Below are positions 1-10,153 of a DNA stretch of 64,000 nt, in pieces. Made by a program: the position numbers and the translations under genes. The notes below the pieces were generated by a model that was given only the letters and a program-made list of their open reading frames with translations, made no database searches and was not told where the DNA came from. Within the stretch, counting starts at the first letter, position 1, and each line of letters starts with the position of its first letter. Location: NCBI GenBank assembly GCA_947561395.2, contig OX387193.1, positions 31,750,755-31,814,754 on the forward strand, in the 5' to 3' direction. This stretch comes from Buxus sempervirens. Lineage: Eukaryota; Streptophyta; Magnoliopsida; Buxales; Buxaceae.

Positions 1-11
1 AAGAGTGGACG

Positions 12-130
12 GGGGTGCAACACGAGGACTTCCCAGGAGGTCACCCATCCTAGTACTACTCTCGCCCAAGCACGCTTAACTTCGGAGTTCTGATGGGATC
101 CGGTGCACTAGTGCTGGTATGATCGCACCC
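12..130 (-). rRNA. 5S rRNA: 5S ribosomal RNA gene, copy 1
   Basis: Copy 1 is the reference copy for this annotation and matches the consensus at all 119 positions. It encodes 5S rRNA, which Pol III transcribes and which joins the large (60S) ribosomal subunit with proteins L5 and L11. The RNA starts GGGTGCGATC and ends TTGCACCCC; bases 1-8 pair with 111-118 to form helix I. The A box (+49..+63), intermediate element (+70..+75) and C box (+80..+98) form the internal promoter. I set the ends by analogy with plant 5S rRNA and by helix I pairing, so a shift of one base at either end is possible. The gene contains a BamHI and a SpeI site. Upstream of it the usual gcgcgctttt reads gcgcgctatt, a change private to this unit. 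Its 3' spacer lies outside the window. Confidence 0.98.
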
Positions 131-161
131 TGTGAGGATTGCGCGCTATTATTCCCATATA
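131..161 (-). promoter_or_regulatory. 5S upstream promoter elements (representative, copy 1)
   Basis: Upstream of copy 1, on the minus strand, a TATAT motif lies at -31 to -27 (157..161) and GCGCGC at -16 to -11 (141..146). This matches the TATA-like element near -28 and the GC element near -12 that plant 5S genes use for Pol III initiation. The base at -1 is A and the base at -2 is C, whereas a C at -1 is described in Arabidopsis. The same arrangement recurs upstream of nearly every copy. Copy 56 has a 2-bp deletion here. Confidence 0.8.
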
Positions 162-191
162 CGCCTTTCCTGTCAAAGATCCTTTTTCCAA

Positions 192-212
192 TTTTTTTTT
201 TTTTTTTTTTTT
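192..212 (-). repeat. Promoter-proximal A tract (T on plus strand), representative
   Basis: This uninterrupted 21-nt T run on the plus strand is an A run on the transcribed-sense strand, at -62 to -82 from copy 1. Every unit has such a tract at the same place, just beyond the TATA-like element. Its length varies from 12 to about 55 nt. In several subfamilies it is interrupted by one C after seven T. Stiff poly(dA:dT) tracts disfavour nucleosomes, so a role in keeping the promoter open is plausible but is inference. Confidence 0.9.
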
Positions 213-383
213 ACGGAAGGAGCACTGTAATTAATTCGCTTTTGTTGATCTAAAAGGAAACGAAATCTACTCACAGCGAGCGTTAGGTGGGACCCACGCG
301 ATGCGAACGCTTCAGAACAGCAAAAAAATACGGCAAATGATTCGTTTATTAAATTGTAATGCAAAGGTGTCGCTGCGTTTGGC

Positions 384-387
384 AAAA
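384..387 (-). terminator. Pol III T4 terminator (representative, copy 2)
   Basis: On the minus strand TTTT begins 10 nt after the last base of the mature 5S sequence, leaving a 9-nt trailer. Runs of four or more T terminate Pol III. Every unit I inspected keeps it. Copies with the C67T allele and copies 28, 38, 51 and 54 have T5 instead. Confidence 0.85.
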
Positions 388-417
388 GAGTGGACGGGGG
401 TGCAACACGAGGACTTC

Positions 418-436
418 CCAGGAGGTCACCCATCCT
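418..436 (-). promoter_or_regulatory. Internal promoter C box (representative, copy 2)
   Basis: RNA-sense positions +80 to +98 of copy 2, containing the GGATGGGTGACC core. With the A box and intermediate element it forms the internal control region bound by TFIIIA. Copies 27, 61, 83, 86, 95, 98, 110 and 113 carry substitutions in this box. Confidence 0.85.
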
Positions 437-440
437 AGTA

Positions 441-446
441 CTACTC
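441..446 (-). promoter_or_regulatory. Internal promoter intermediate element (representative, copy 2)
   Basis: GAGTAG at +70 to +75 of copy 2, the intermediate element of the 5S internal control region. I saw no substitution in it in any copy. Confidence 0.8.
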
Positions 447-452
447 TCGCCC

Positions 453-467
453 AAGCACGCTTAACTT
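453..467 (-). promoter_or_regulatory. Internal promoter A box (representative, copy 2)
   Basis: RNA-sense +49 to +63 of copy 2, AAGTTAAGCGTGCTT. Changes here occur in copies 6, 60, 61, 65, 73, 146, 157 and 162, in the eleven T62G copies, and in copies 124 and 128, which have one extra A. Confidence 0.85.
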
Positions 468-778
468 CGGAGTTCTTATGGGATCCGGTGCACTAGTGCT
501 GGTAAGATCGCACCCTGTGAGGATTGCGCGCTTTTATTCCCATATACGCCTTTCCTGTCAAAGATCCTTTTTCCTCTATTTTTTTTTTTTTTTTACGGAA
601 GGAGCACTGTAATGAATTCGCTTTTGTTGATCTAAAAGGAAACGAAATCTACTGACAGCGAGCGTTACTTGGGACCCACGCGATGCGAACGCTTCAGAAC
701 AGCAAAAAAGTACGGCAAATGATTCGTTTATTAAATTGTAATGCAAAGGTGTCGCTGCGTTTGGCAAAAGAGTGGACG

Positions 779-897
779 GGGGTGCAACACGAGGACTTCC
801 CAGGAGGTCACCCATCCTAGTACTACTCTCGCCCAAGCACGCTTAACTTCAGAGTTCTGATGGGATCCGGTGCACTAGTGCTGGTATGATCCCACCC
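779..897 (-). rRNA. 5S rRNA: 5S ribosomal RNA gene, copy 3
   Basis: Copy 3 has two private changes, C47T and C6G; C6G breaks a helix I pair with G113. 3' spacer class II, 263 bp. Confidence 0.96.
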
Positions 898-1158
898 TGT
901 GAGGATTGCGCGCTTTTATTCCCATATACGCCTTTCCTGTCAAAGATACTTTTTCCTCTTTTTTTTTTTTTTTTACGGAAGGAGCACTGTAATTAATTCG
1001 CTTTTGTTGATCTAAAAGGAAACGAAATCTACTCACAGCTAGCGTTAGGTGGGACCCACGCGATGCGAATGCTTCAGAACAGCAAAAAAATACGGCAAAT
1101 GATTCGTTTATTAAATTGTAATGCAAAGGTGTCGCTGCGTTAGGAAAAAGAGTGGACG

Positions 1159-1277
1159 GGGGTGCAACACGAGGACTTCCCAGGAGGTCACCCATCCTAG
1201 TACTACTCTCACCCAAGCACGCTTAACTTCGGAGTTCTGATGGGATCCGGTGCACTAGTGCTGGTATGATCGCACCC
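1159..1277 (-). rRNA. 5S rRNA: 5S ribosomal RNA gene, copy 4
   Basis: Copy 4 carries C67T and, as in all C67T copies, a T5 terminator. 3' spacer class I, 261 bp. Confidence 0.97.
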
Positions 1278-1541
1278 TGTGAGGATTGCGCGCTTTTATT
1301 CCCATATACGCCTTTCCTGTCAAAGATCCTTTTTCCTCTTTTTTTTTTTTTTTTTTTACGGAAGGAGCACTGTAATTAATTCGCTTTTGTTGATCTAAAA
1401 GGAAACGAAATCTACTCACAGCTAGCGTTAGGTGGGACCCACGCGATGCGAACGCTTCAGAACAGCAAAAAAATACGGCAAATGATTCGTTTATTAAATA
1501 GTAATGCAAAAGTGTCGCTGCGTTTGGCAAAAGAGTGGACG

Positions 1542-1660
1542 GGGGTGCAACACGAGGACTTCCCAGGAGGTCACCCATCCTAGTACTACTCTCGCCCAAG
1601 CACGCTTAACTTCGGAGTTCTGATGGGATCCGGTGCACTAGTGCTGGTATGATCGCACCC
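1542..1660 (-). rRNA. 5S rRNA: 5S ribosomal RNA gene, copy 5
   Basis: Copy 5 is consensus. 3' spacer class I, 264 bp, with a tttattaaatagt change shared with copy 9 four units away. Confidence 0.98.
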
Positions 1661-1928
1661 TGTGAGGATTGCGCGCTTTTATTCCCATATACGCCTTTCC
1701 TGTCAAAGATCCTTTTTCCTCTTTTTTTTTTTTTTTTTTTTTTTACGGAAGGAGCACTGTAATTAATTCGCTTTTGTTGATCTAAAAGGAAACGAAATAT
1801 ACTCACAGCTAGCGTTAGGTGGGACCCACGCGATGCGAACGCTTCAGAACAGCAAAAAAATACAGCAAATGATTCGTTTATTAAATTGTAATGCAAAGGT
1901 GTCGCTGCGTTTGGCAAAAGAGTGGACG

Positions 1929-2047
1929 GGGGTGCAACACGAGGACTTCCCAGGAGGTCACCCATCCTAGTACTACTCTCGCCCAAGTACGCTTAACTTC
2001 GGAGTTCTGATGGGATCCGGTGCACTAGTGCTGGTATGATCGCACCC
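1929..2047 (-). rRNA. 5S rRNA: 5S ribosomal RNA gene, copy 6
   Basis: Copy 6 has G60A in the A box, also seen in copies 157 and 162. 3' spacer class I, 268 bp. Confidence 0.97.
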
Positions 2048-2113
2048 TGTGAGGATTGCGCGCTTTTATTCCCATATACGCCTTTCCTGTCAAAGATCCT
2101 TTTTAACCTTTTT

Positions 2114-2144
<31 letters not shown>

Positions 2145-2328
2145 ACGGAAGGAGCACTGTAATTAATTCGCTTTTGTTGATCTAAAAGGAAACGAAATCT
2201 ACTCACAGCGAGCGTTAGGTGGGACCCACGCGATGCGAACGCTTCAGAACAGAAAAAAAATACGGCAAATGATTCGTTTATTAATTTGTAATGCAAAGGT
2301 GTCGCTGCGTTTGGCAAAAGAGTGGACG

Positions 2329-2447
2329 GGGGTGCAACACGAGGACTTCCCAGGAGGTCACCCATCCTAGTACTACTCTCGCCCAAGCACGCTTAACTTC
2401 GGAGTTCTGATGGGATCCGGTGCACTAGTGCTGGTATGATCGCACCC
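2329..2447 (-). rRNA. 5S rRNA: 5S ribosomal RNA gene, copy 7
   Basis: Copy 7 is consensus. 3' spacer class I, 281 bp, lengthened by an A tract with a C interruption and a private aacct leader. Confidence 0.98.
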
Positions 2448-2715
2448 TGTGAGGATTGCGCGCTTTTATTCCCATATACGCCTTTCCTGTCAAAGATCCT
2501 TTTTCCTCTTTTTTTTTTTTTTTTTTTTTTTACGGAAGGAGCACTGTAATTAATTCGCTTTTGTTGATCTAAAAGGAAACGAAATATACTCACAGCTAGC
2601 GTTAGGTGGGACCCATGCGATGCGAACGCTTCAGAACATCAAAAAAATACGGCAAATGATTCGTTTATTAAATTGTAATGCAAAGGTGTCGCTGCGTTAG
2701 GAAAAAGAGTGGACG

Positions 2716-2834
2716 GGGGTGCAACACGAGGACTTCCCAGGAGGTCACCCATCCTAGTACTACTCTCACCCAAGCACGCTTAACTTCGGAGTTCTGATGG
2801 GATCCGGTGCACTAGTGCTGGTATGATCGCACCC
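2716..2834 (-). rRNA. 5S rRNA: 5S ribosomal RNA gene, copy 8
   Basis: Copy 8 has C67T with the T5 terminator. 3' spacer class I, 268 bp. Confidence 0.97.
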
Positions 2835-3104
2835 TGTGAGGATTGCGCGCTTTTATTCCCATATACGCCTTTCCTGTCAAAGATCCTTTTTCCTCTTTTT
2901 TTTTTTCTTTTTTTTTTTTTACGGAAGGAGCACTGTAATTAATTCGCTTTTGTTGATCTAAAAGGAAACGAAATCTACTGACAGCTAGCGTTAGGTGGGA
3001 CCCACGCGATGCGAACGCTTCAGAACAGCAAAAAAATACGGCAAATGATTCGTTTATTAAATAGTAATGCAAAAGTGTCGCTGCGTTTGGCAAAAGAGTG
3101 GACG

Positions 3105-3223
3105 GGGGTGCAACACGAGGACTTCCCAGGAGGTCACCCATCCTAGTACTACTCTCGCCCAAGCACGCTTAACTTCGGAGTTCTGATGGGATCCGGTGCA
3201 CTACTGCTGGTATGATCGCACCC
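3105..3223 (-). rRNA. 5S rRNA: 5S ribosomal RNA gene, copy 9
   Basis: Copy 9 has a private C20G that destroys the SpeI site of the gene. The upstream motif reads tatatgcc on the plus strand, instead of tatacgcc. 3' spacer class I, 270 bp. Confidence 0.97.
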
Positions 3224-3487
3224 TGTGAGGATTGCGCGCTTTTATTCCCATATATGCCTTTCCTGTCAAAGATCCTTTTTCCAATTTTTTTTTTTTTTTT
3301 TTTACGGAAGGAGCACTGTAATTAATTCGCTTTTGTTGATCTAAAAGGAAACGAAATCTACTCACAGCGAGCGTTAGGTGGGACCCACGCGATGCGAACG
3401 CTTCAGAAGAGCAAAAAAATACGGCAAATGATTCGTTTATTAAATTGTAATGCAAAAGTGTCGCTGCGTTTGGCAAAAGAGTGGACG

Positions 3488-3606
3488 GGGGTGCAACACG
3501 AGGACTTCCCAGGAGGTCACCCATCCTAGTACTACTCTCGCCCAAGCACGCTTAACTTCGGAGTTCTGATGGGATCCGGTGCACTAGTGCTGGTATGATC
3601 GCACCC
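3488..3606 (-). rRNA. 5S rRNA: 5S ribosomal RNA gene, copy 10
   Basis: Copy 10 is consensus. 3' spacer class I, 264 bp. Confidence 0.98.
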
Positions 3607-3876
3607 TGTGAGGATTGCGCGCTTTTATTCCCATATACGCCTTTCCTGTCAAAGATCCTTTTTCCTCTTTTTTTTTTTTTTTTTTTTTTTTTACGGAAGG
3701 AGCACTGTAATGAATTCGCTTTTGTTGATCTAAAAGGAAACGAAATCTACTGACAGCTAGCGTTAGGTGGGACCCACGCGATGCGAACGCTTCAGAACAG
3801 CAAAAAAATACGGCAAATGATTCGTTTATTAAATTGTAATGCAAAGGTGTCGCTGCGTTAGGAAAAAGAGTGGACG

Positions 3877-3995
3877 GGGGTGCAACACGAGGACTTCCCA
3901 GGAGGTCACCCATCCTAGTACTACTCTCACCCAAGCACGCTTAACTTCGGAGTTCTGATGGGATCCGGTGCACTAGTGCTGGTATGATCGCACCC
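3877..3995 (-). rRNA. 5S rRNA: 5S ribosomal RNA gene, copy 11
   Basis: Copy 11 has C67T with the T5 terminator. 3' spacer class V, 270 bp. It starts the block repeated at copies 17-21. Confidence 0.97.
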
Positions 3996-4256
3996 TGTGA
4001 GGATTGCGCGCTTTTATTCCCATATACGCCTTTCCTGTCAAAGATCCTTTTTCCTCTTTTTTTTTTTTTTTTACGGAAGGAGCACTGTAATTAATTCGCT
4101 TTTGTTGATCTAAAAGGAAACGAAATCTACTCACAGCTAGCGTTAGGTGGGACCCACGCAATGCGAACGCTTCAGAACAGCAAAAAAATACGGCAAATGA
4201 TTCGTTTATTAAATTGTAATGCAAAAGTGTCGCTGCGTTTGGCAAAAGAGTGGACG

Positions 4257-4375
4257 GGGGTGCAACACGAGGACTTCCCAGGAGGTCACCCATCCTAGTA
4301 CTACTCTCGCCCACGCACGCTTAACTTCGGAGTTCTGATGGGATCCGGTGCACTAGTGCTGGTATGATCGCACCC
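4257..4375 (-). rRNA. 5S rRNA: 5S ribosomal RNA gene, copy 12
   Basis: Copy 12 has T62G at the end of the A box. 3' spacer class I, 261 bp. Block partner: copy 18. Confidence 0.97.
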
Positions 4376-4639
4376 TGTGAGGATTGCGCGCTTTTATACC
4401 CATATACGCCTTTCCTGTCAAAGATCCTTTTTCCTCTTTTTTTTTTTTTTTTTTTACGGAAGGAGCACTGTAATTAATTCGCTTTTGTTGATCTAAAAGG
4501 AAACGAAATCTACTCACAGCGAGCGTTAGGTGGGACCCACGCGACGCGAACGCTTCAGAAGAGCAAAAAAATACTGCAAATGATTCGTTTATTAAATTGT
4601 AATGCAAAAGTGTCGCTGCGTTTGGCAAAAGAGTGGACG

Positions 4640-4758
4640 GGGGTGCAACACGAGGACTTCCCAGGAGGTCACCCATCCTAGTACTACTCTCGCCCAAGCA
4701 CGCTTAACTTCGGAGTTCTGATGGGATCCGGTGCACTAGTGCTGGTATGATCGCACCC
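4640..4758 (-). rRNA. 5S rRNA: 5S ribosomal RNA gene, copy 13
   Basis: Copy 13 is consensus. 3' spacer class I, 264 bp. Block partner: copy 19. Confidence 0.98.
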
Positions 4759-5019
4759 TGTGAGGATTGCGCGCTTTTATTACCATATACGCCTTACCTG
4801 TCAAAGATCCTTTTTCCTATTTTTTTTTTTTTTTAACGGAAGGAGCACTGTAATTAATTCGCTTTTGTTGATCTAAAAGGAAACGAAATCTACTCACAGC
4901 GAGCGTTAGGTGGGACCCACGCGATGCGAACGCTTCAGAACAGCAAAAAAATACGGGAAATGATTCGTTTATTAAATTGTAATGCAAAGGTGTCACTGCG
5001 TTTGGCAAAAGAGTGGACG

Positions 5020-5138
5020 GGGGTGCAACACGAGGACTTCCCAGGAGGTCACCCATCCTAGTACTACTCTCGCCCAAGCACGCTTAACTTCGGAGTTCTT
5101 ATGGGATCCGGTGCACTAGTGCTGGTATGATCGCACCC
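5020..5138 (-). rRNA. 5S rRNA: 5S ribosomal RNA gene, copy 14
   Basis: Copy 14 has C39A. 3' spacer class I, 261 bp, with a gtcactgcg change. Block partner: copy 20. Confidence 0.97.
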
Positions 5139-5402
5139 TGTGAGGATTGCGCGCTTTTATTCCCATATACGCCTTTCCTGTCAAAGATCCTTTTTCCTCT
5201 ATTTTTTTTTTTTTTTTTACGGAAGGAGCACTGTAATGAATTCGCTTTTGTTGATCTAAAAGGAAACGAAATCTTCTGACAGCGAGCGTTACTTGGGACC
5301 CACGCGATGCGAACGCTTCAGAACAGCAAAAAAGTACGGCAAATGATTCGTTTATTAAATTGTAATGCAAAGGTGTCGCTGCGTTTGGCAAAAGAGTGGA
5401 CG

Positions 5403-5521
5403 GGGGTGCAACACGAGGACTTCCCAGGAGGTCACCCATCCTAGTACTACTCTCGCCCAAGCACGCTTAACTTCGGAGTTCTGATGGGATCCGGTGCACT
5501 AGTGCTGGTATGATCGCACCC
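5403..5521 (-). rRNA. 5S rRNA: 5S ribosomal RNA gene, copy 15
   Basis: Copy 15 is consensus. 3' spacer class II, 264 bp, with a private atcttctgac change shared with copy 21. Confidence 0.98.
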
Positions 5522-5784
5522 TGTGAGGATTGCGCGCTTTTATTCCCATATACGCCTTTCCTGTCAAAGATCCTTTTTCCAATTTTTTTTTTTTTTTTTT
5601 ACGGAAGGAGCACTGTAATTAATTCGCTTTTGTTGATCTAAAAGGAAACGAAATCTACTCACAGCTAGCGTTAGGTGGGACCCACGCGATGCGAACGCTT
5701 CAGAACAGCAAAAAAATACGGCAAATGATTCGTTTATTAAATTGTAATGCAAAAGTGTCGCTGCGTTTGGCAAAAGAGTGGACG

Positions 5785-5903
5785 GGGGTGCAACACGAGG
5801 ACTTCCCAGGAGGTCACCCATCCTAGTACTACTCTCGCCCAAGCACGCTTAACTTCGGAGTTCTGATGGGATCCGGTGCACTAGTGCTGGTATGATCGCA
5901 CCC
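5785..5903 (-). rRNA. 5S rRNA: 5S ribosomal RNA gene, copy 16
   Basis: Copy 16 is consensus and separates the two 5-unit blocks. 3' spacer class I, 263 bp. Confidence 0.98.
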
Positions 5904-6173
5904 TGTGAGGATTGCGCGCTTTTATTCCCATATACGCCTTTCCTGTCAAAGATCCTTTTTCCTCTTTTTTTTTTTTTTTTTTTTTTTTTACGGAAGGAGC
6001 ACTGTAATGAATTCGCTTTTGTTGATCTAAAAGGAAACGAAATCTACTGACAGCTAGCGTTAGGTGGGACCCACGCGATGCGAACGCTTCAGAACAGCAA
6101 AAAAATACGGCAAATGATTCGTTTATTAAATTGTAATGCAAAGGTGTCGCTGCGTTAGGAAAAAGAGTGGACG

Positions 6174-6292
6174 GGGGTGCAACACGAGGACTTCCCAGGA
6201 GGTCACCCATCCTAGTACTACTCTCACCCAAGCACGCTTAACTTCGGAGTTCTGATGGGATCCGGTGCACTAGTGCTGGTATGATCGCACCC
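6174..6292 (-). rRNA. 5S rRNA: 5S ribosomal RNA gene, copy 17
   Basis: Copy 17 has C67T with T5 terminator. 3' spacer class V, 270 bp. Block partner of copy 11. Confidence 0.97.
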
Positions 6293-6553
6293 TGTGAGGA
6301 TTGCGCGCTTTTATTCCCATATACGCCTTTCCTGTCAAAGATCCTTTTTCCTCTTTTTTTTTTTTTTTTACGGAAGGAGCACTGTAATTAATTCGCTTTT
6401 GTTGATCTAAAAGGAAACGAAATCTACTCACAGCTAGCGTTAGGTGGGACCCACGCAATGCGAACGCTTCAGAACAGCAAAAAAATACGGCAAATGATTC
6501 GTTTATTAAATTGTAATGCAAAAGTGTCGCTGCGTTTGGCAAAAGAGTGGACG

Positions 6554-6672
6554 GGGGTGCAACACGAGGACTTCCCAGGAGGTCACCCATCCTAGTACTA
6601 CTCTCGCCCACGCACGCTTAACTTCGGAGTTCTGATGGGATCCGGTGCACTAGTGCTGGTATGATCGCACCC
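6554..6672 (-). rRNA. 5S rRNA: 5S ribosomal RNA gene, copy 18
   Basis: Copy 18 has T62G. 3' spacer class I, 261 bp. Block partner of copy 12. Confidence 0.97.
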
Positions 6673-6937
6673 TGTGAGGATTGCGCGCTTTTATACCCAT
6701 ATACGCCTTTCCTGTCAAAGATCCTTTTTCCTCTTTTTTTTTTTTTTTTTTTTACGGAAGGAGCACTGTAATTAATTCGCTTTTGTTGATCTAAAAGGAA
6801 ACGAAATCTACTCACAGCGAGCGTTAGGTGGGACCCACGCGACGCGAACGCTTCAGAAGAGCAAAAAAATACTGCAAATGATTCGTTTATTAAATTGTAA
6901 TGCAAAAGTGTCGCTGCGTTTGGCAAAAGAGTGGACG

Positions 6938-7056
6938 GGGGTGCAACACGAGGACTTCCCAGGAGGTCACCCATCCTAGTACTACTCTCGCCCAAGCACG
7001 CTTAACTTCGGAGTTCTGATGGGATCCGGTGCACTAGTGCTGGTATGATCGCACCC
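6938..7056 (-). rRNA. 5S rRNA: 5S ribosomal RNA gene, copy 19
   Basis: Copy 19 is consensus. 3' spacer class I, 265 bp, one base longer in the A tract than partner copy 13. Confidence 0.98.
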
Positions 7057-7317
7057 TGTGAGGATTGCGCGCTTTTATTACCATATACGCCTTACCTGTC
7101 AAAGATCCTTTTTCCTATTTTTTTTTTTTTTTAACGGAAGGAGCACTGTAATTAATTCGCTTTTGTTGATCTAAAAGGAAACGAAATCTACTCACAGCGA
7201 GCGTTAGGTGGGACCCACGCGATGCGAACGCTTCAGAACAGCAAAAAAATACGGGAAATGATTCGTTTATTAAATTGTAATGCAAAGGTGTCACTGCGTT
7301 TGGCAAAAGAGTGGACG

Positions 7318-7436
7318 GGGGTGCAACACGAGGACTTCCCAGGAGGTCACCCATCCTAGTACTACTCTCGCCCAAGCACGCTTAACTTCGGAGTTCTTAT
7401 GGGATCCGGTGCACTAGTGCTGGTATGATCGCACCC
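7318..7436 (-). rRNA. 5S rRNA: 5S ribosomal RNA gene, copy 20
   Basis: Copy 20 has C39A. 3' spacer class I, 261 bp. Block partner of copy 14. Confidence 0.97.
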
Positions 7437-7700
7437 TGTGAGGATTGCGCGCTTTTATTCCCATATACGCCTTTCCTGTCAAAGATCCTTTTTCCTCTAT
7501 TTTTTTTTTTTTTTTTACGGAAGGAGCACTGTAATGAATTCGCTTTTGTTGATCTAAAAGGAAACGAAATCTTCTGACAGCGAGCGTTACTTGGGACCCA
7601 CGCGATGCGAACGCTTCAGAACAGCAAAAAAGTACGGCAAATGATTCGTTTATTAAATTGTAATGCAAAGGTGTCGCTGCGTTTGGCAAAAGAGTGGACG

Positions 7701-7819
7701 GGGGTGCAACACGAGGACTTCCCAGGAGGTCACCCATCCTAGTACTACTCTCGCCCAAGCACGCTTAACTTCGGAGTTCTGATGGGATCCGGTGCACTAG
7801 TGCTGGTATGATCGCACCC
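7701..7819 (-). rRNA. 5S rRNA: 5S ribosomal RNA gene, copy 21
   Basis: Copy 21 is consensus. 3' spacer class II, 264 bp. Block partner of copy 15 and last unit of the duplicated block. Confidence 0.98.
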
Positions 7820-8083
7820 TGTGAGGATTGCGCGCTTTTATTCCCATATACGCCTTTCCTGTCAAAGATCCTTTTTCCAATTTTTTTTTTTTTTTTTTTA
7901 CGGAAGGAGCACTGTAATTAATTCGCTTTTGTTGATCTAAAAGGAAACGAAATCTACTCACAGCTAGCGTTAGGTGGGACCCACGCGATGCGAACGCTTC
8001 AGAACAGCAAAAAAATACGGCAAATGATTCGTTTATTAAATTGTAATGCAAAGGTGTCGCTGCATTTGGCAAAAGAGTGGACG

Positions 8084-8202
8084 GGGGTGCAACACGAGGA
8101 CTTCCCAGGAGGTCACCCATCCTAGTACTACTCTCGCGCAAGCACGCTTAACTTCGGAGTTCTGATGGGATCCGGTGCACTAGTGCTGGTATGATCGCAC
8201 CC
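8084..8202 (-). rRNA. 5S rRNA: 5S ribosomal RNA gene, copy 22
   Basis: Copy 22 has G65C, the most common variant allele here (18 copies). 3' spacer class I, 264 bp. Confidence 0.97.
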
Positions 8203-8475
8203 TGTGAGGATTGCGCGCTTTTATTCCCATATACGCCTTTCCTGTCAAAGATCCTTTTTCCTCTTTTTTTCTTTTTTTTTTTTTTTTTTTAACGGAAGGA
8301 GCACTGTAATTAATTCGCTTTTGTTGATCTAAAAGGAAACGAAATCTACTCACAGCGAGCGTTAGGTGGGACCCACGCGATGCGAACGCTTCAGAACAGC
8401 AAAAAAATACGGCAAATGATTCGTTTATTAAATTGTAATGCAAAGGTGTCGCTGCGTTTGGCAAAAGAGTGGACG

Positions 8476-8594
8476 GGGGTGCAACACGGGGACTTCCCAG
8501 GAGGTCACCCATCCTAGTACTACTCTCGCGCAAGCACGCTTAACTTCGGAGTTCTGATGGGATCCGGTGCACTAGTGCTGGTATGATCGCACCC
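8476..8594 (-). rRNA. 5S rRNA: 5S ribosomal RNA gene, copy 23
   Basis: Copy 23 has G65C and T106C. 3' spacer class I, 273 bp, with a C-interrupted A tract. Copies 23-25 are near-identical neighbours. Confidence 0.97.
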
Positions 8595-8867
8595 TGTGAG
8601 GATTGCGCGCTTTTATTCCCATATACGCCTTTCCTGTCAAAGATCCTTTTTCCTCTTTTTTTCTTTTTTTTTTTTTTTTTTTAACGGAAGGAGCACTGTA
8701 ATTAATTCGCTTTTGTTGATCTAAAAGGAAACGAAATCTACTCACAGCGAGCGTTAGGTGGGACCCACGCGATGCGAACGCTTCAGAACAGCAAAAAAAT
8801 ACGGCAAATGATTCGTTTATTAAATTGTAATGCAAAGGTGTCGCTGCGTTTGGCAAAAGAGTGGACG

Positions 8868-8986
8868 GGGGTGCAACACGGGGACTTCCCAGGAGGTCAC
8901 CCATCCTAGTACTACTCTCGCGCAAGCACGCTTAACTTCGGAGTTCTGATGGGATCCGGTGCACTAGTGCTGGTATGATCGCACCC
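8868..8986 (-). rRNA. 5S rRNA: 5S ribosomal RNA gene, copy 24
   Basis: Copy 24 has G65C and T106C, and base -2 is changed from C to G. 3' spacer class I, 273 bp, C-interrupted tract. Confidence 0.97.
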
Positions 8987-9260
8987 TCTGAGGATTGCGC
9001 GCTTTTATTCCCATATACGCCTTTCCTGTCAAAGATCCTTTTTCCTCTTTTTTTCTTTTTTTTTTTTTTTTTTTTAACGGAAGGAGCACTGTAATTAATT
9101 CGCTTTTGTTGATCTAAAAGGAAACGAAATCTACTCACAGCGAGCGTTAGGTGGGACCCACGCGATGCGAACGCTTCAGAACAGCAAAAAAATACGGCAA
9201 ATGATTCGTTTATTAAATTGTAATGCAAAGGTGTCGCTGCGTTTGGCAAAAGAGTGGACG

Positions 9261-9379
9261 GGGGTGCAACACGGGGACTTCCCAGGAGGTCACCCATCCT
9301 AGTACTACTCTCGCGCAAGCACGCTTAACTTCGGAGTTCTGATGGGATCCGGTGCACTAGTGCTGGTATGATCGCACCC
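9261..9379 (-). rRNA. 5S rRNA: 5S ribosomal RNA gene, copy 25
   Basis: Copy 25 has G65C and T106C, with the same -2 change as copy 24. 3' spacer class I, 274 bp, C-interrupted tract. Confidence 0.97.
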
Positions 9380-9651
9380 TCTGAGGATTGCGCGCTTTTA
9401 TTCCCATATACGCCTTTCCTGTCAAAGATCCTTTTTCCTCTTTTTTTCTTTTTTTTTTTTTTTTTTAACGGAAGGAGCACTGTCATTAATTCGCTTTTGT
9501 TGATCTAAAAGGAAACGAAATCTACTCACAGCGAGCGTTAGGTGGGACCCACGCGATGCGAACGCTTCAGAACAGCAAAAAAATACGGCAAATGATTCGT
9601 TTATTAAATTGTAATGCAAAGGTGTCGCTGCGTTTGGCAAAAGAGTGGACG

Positions 9652-9770
9652 GGGGTGCAACACGAGGACTTCCCAGGAGGTCACCCATCCTAGTACTACT
9701 CTCGCCCAAGCACGCTTAACTTCGGAGTTCTTATGGGATCCGGTGCACTAGTGCTGGTATGATCGCACCC
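9652..9770 (-). rRNA. 5S rRNA: 5S ribosomal RNA gene, copy 26
   Basis: Copy 26 has C39A. 3' spacer class I, 272 bp, with a gtcattaattc change shared with copy 32. Confidence 0.97.
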
Positions 9771-10034
9771 TGTGAGGATTGCGCGCTTTTATTCCCATAT
9801 ACGCCTTTCCTGTCAAAGATCCTTTTTCCTCTATTTTTTTTTTTTTTTTTACGGAAGGAGCACTGTAATGAATTCGCTTTTGTTGATCTAAAAGGAAACG
9901 AAATCTACTGACAGCGAGCGTTACTTGGGACCCACGCGATGCGAACGCTTCAGAACAGCAAAAAAGTACGGCAAATGATTCGTTTATTAAATTGTAATGC
10001 AAAGGTGTCGCTGCGTTTGGCAAAAGAGTGGACG

Positions 10035-10153
10035 GGGGTACAACACGAGGACTTCCCAGGAGGTCACCCATCGTAGTACTACTCTCGCCCAAGCACGCTT
10101 AACTTCGGAGTTCTGATGGGATCCGGTGCACTAGTGCTGGTATGATCGCACCC
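10035..10153 (-). rRNA. 5S rRNA: 5S ribosomal RNA gene, copy 27
   Basis: Copy 27 has C114T (turning the G5-C114 pair into a G-U wobble) and a private G81C in the C box. Transcription may be weakened. 3' spacer class II, 264 bp. Confidence 0.96.

Larger units (their letters stand above)
397..515 (-). rRNA. 5S rRNA: 5S ribosomal RNA gene, copy 2
   Basis: Copy 2 has C39A and A11T. C39A is shared with twelve other copies and sits next to a class II upstream spacer. A11T is private. 3' spacer class I, 266 bp. Confidence 0.97.
3607..7819 (-). repeat. Duplicated block: units 11-15 copied as units 17-21
   Basis: Units 11-15 (3607..5521) and 17-21 (5904..7819) have the same order of gene alleles (C67T, T62G, consensus, C39A, consensus) and spacer classes (V, I, I, I, II), at an offset of 2297-2298 bp. 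They also share private spacer changes. Unit 16 lies between them. Confidence 0.9.

Noticed and set aside
61-130. tRNA-like genes because of the A box
   Set aside because: The A box here belongs to the 5S type 1 internal promoter, with an intermediate element and C box. No tRNA B box or cloverleaf is present.
173-454. Recurrent open reading frames of 66-130 aa on the minus strand, one per unit, ending in a lysine run
   Set aside because: They begin at a TTG (or GTG/ATG) inside the 5S RNA gene and run through the spacer into the A tract, which reads as lysine. They stay open only because the repeat lacks stops in that frame, and their ends vary with tract length. They are shadows of 5S rDNA, not proteins.
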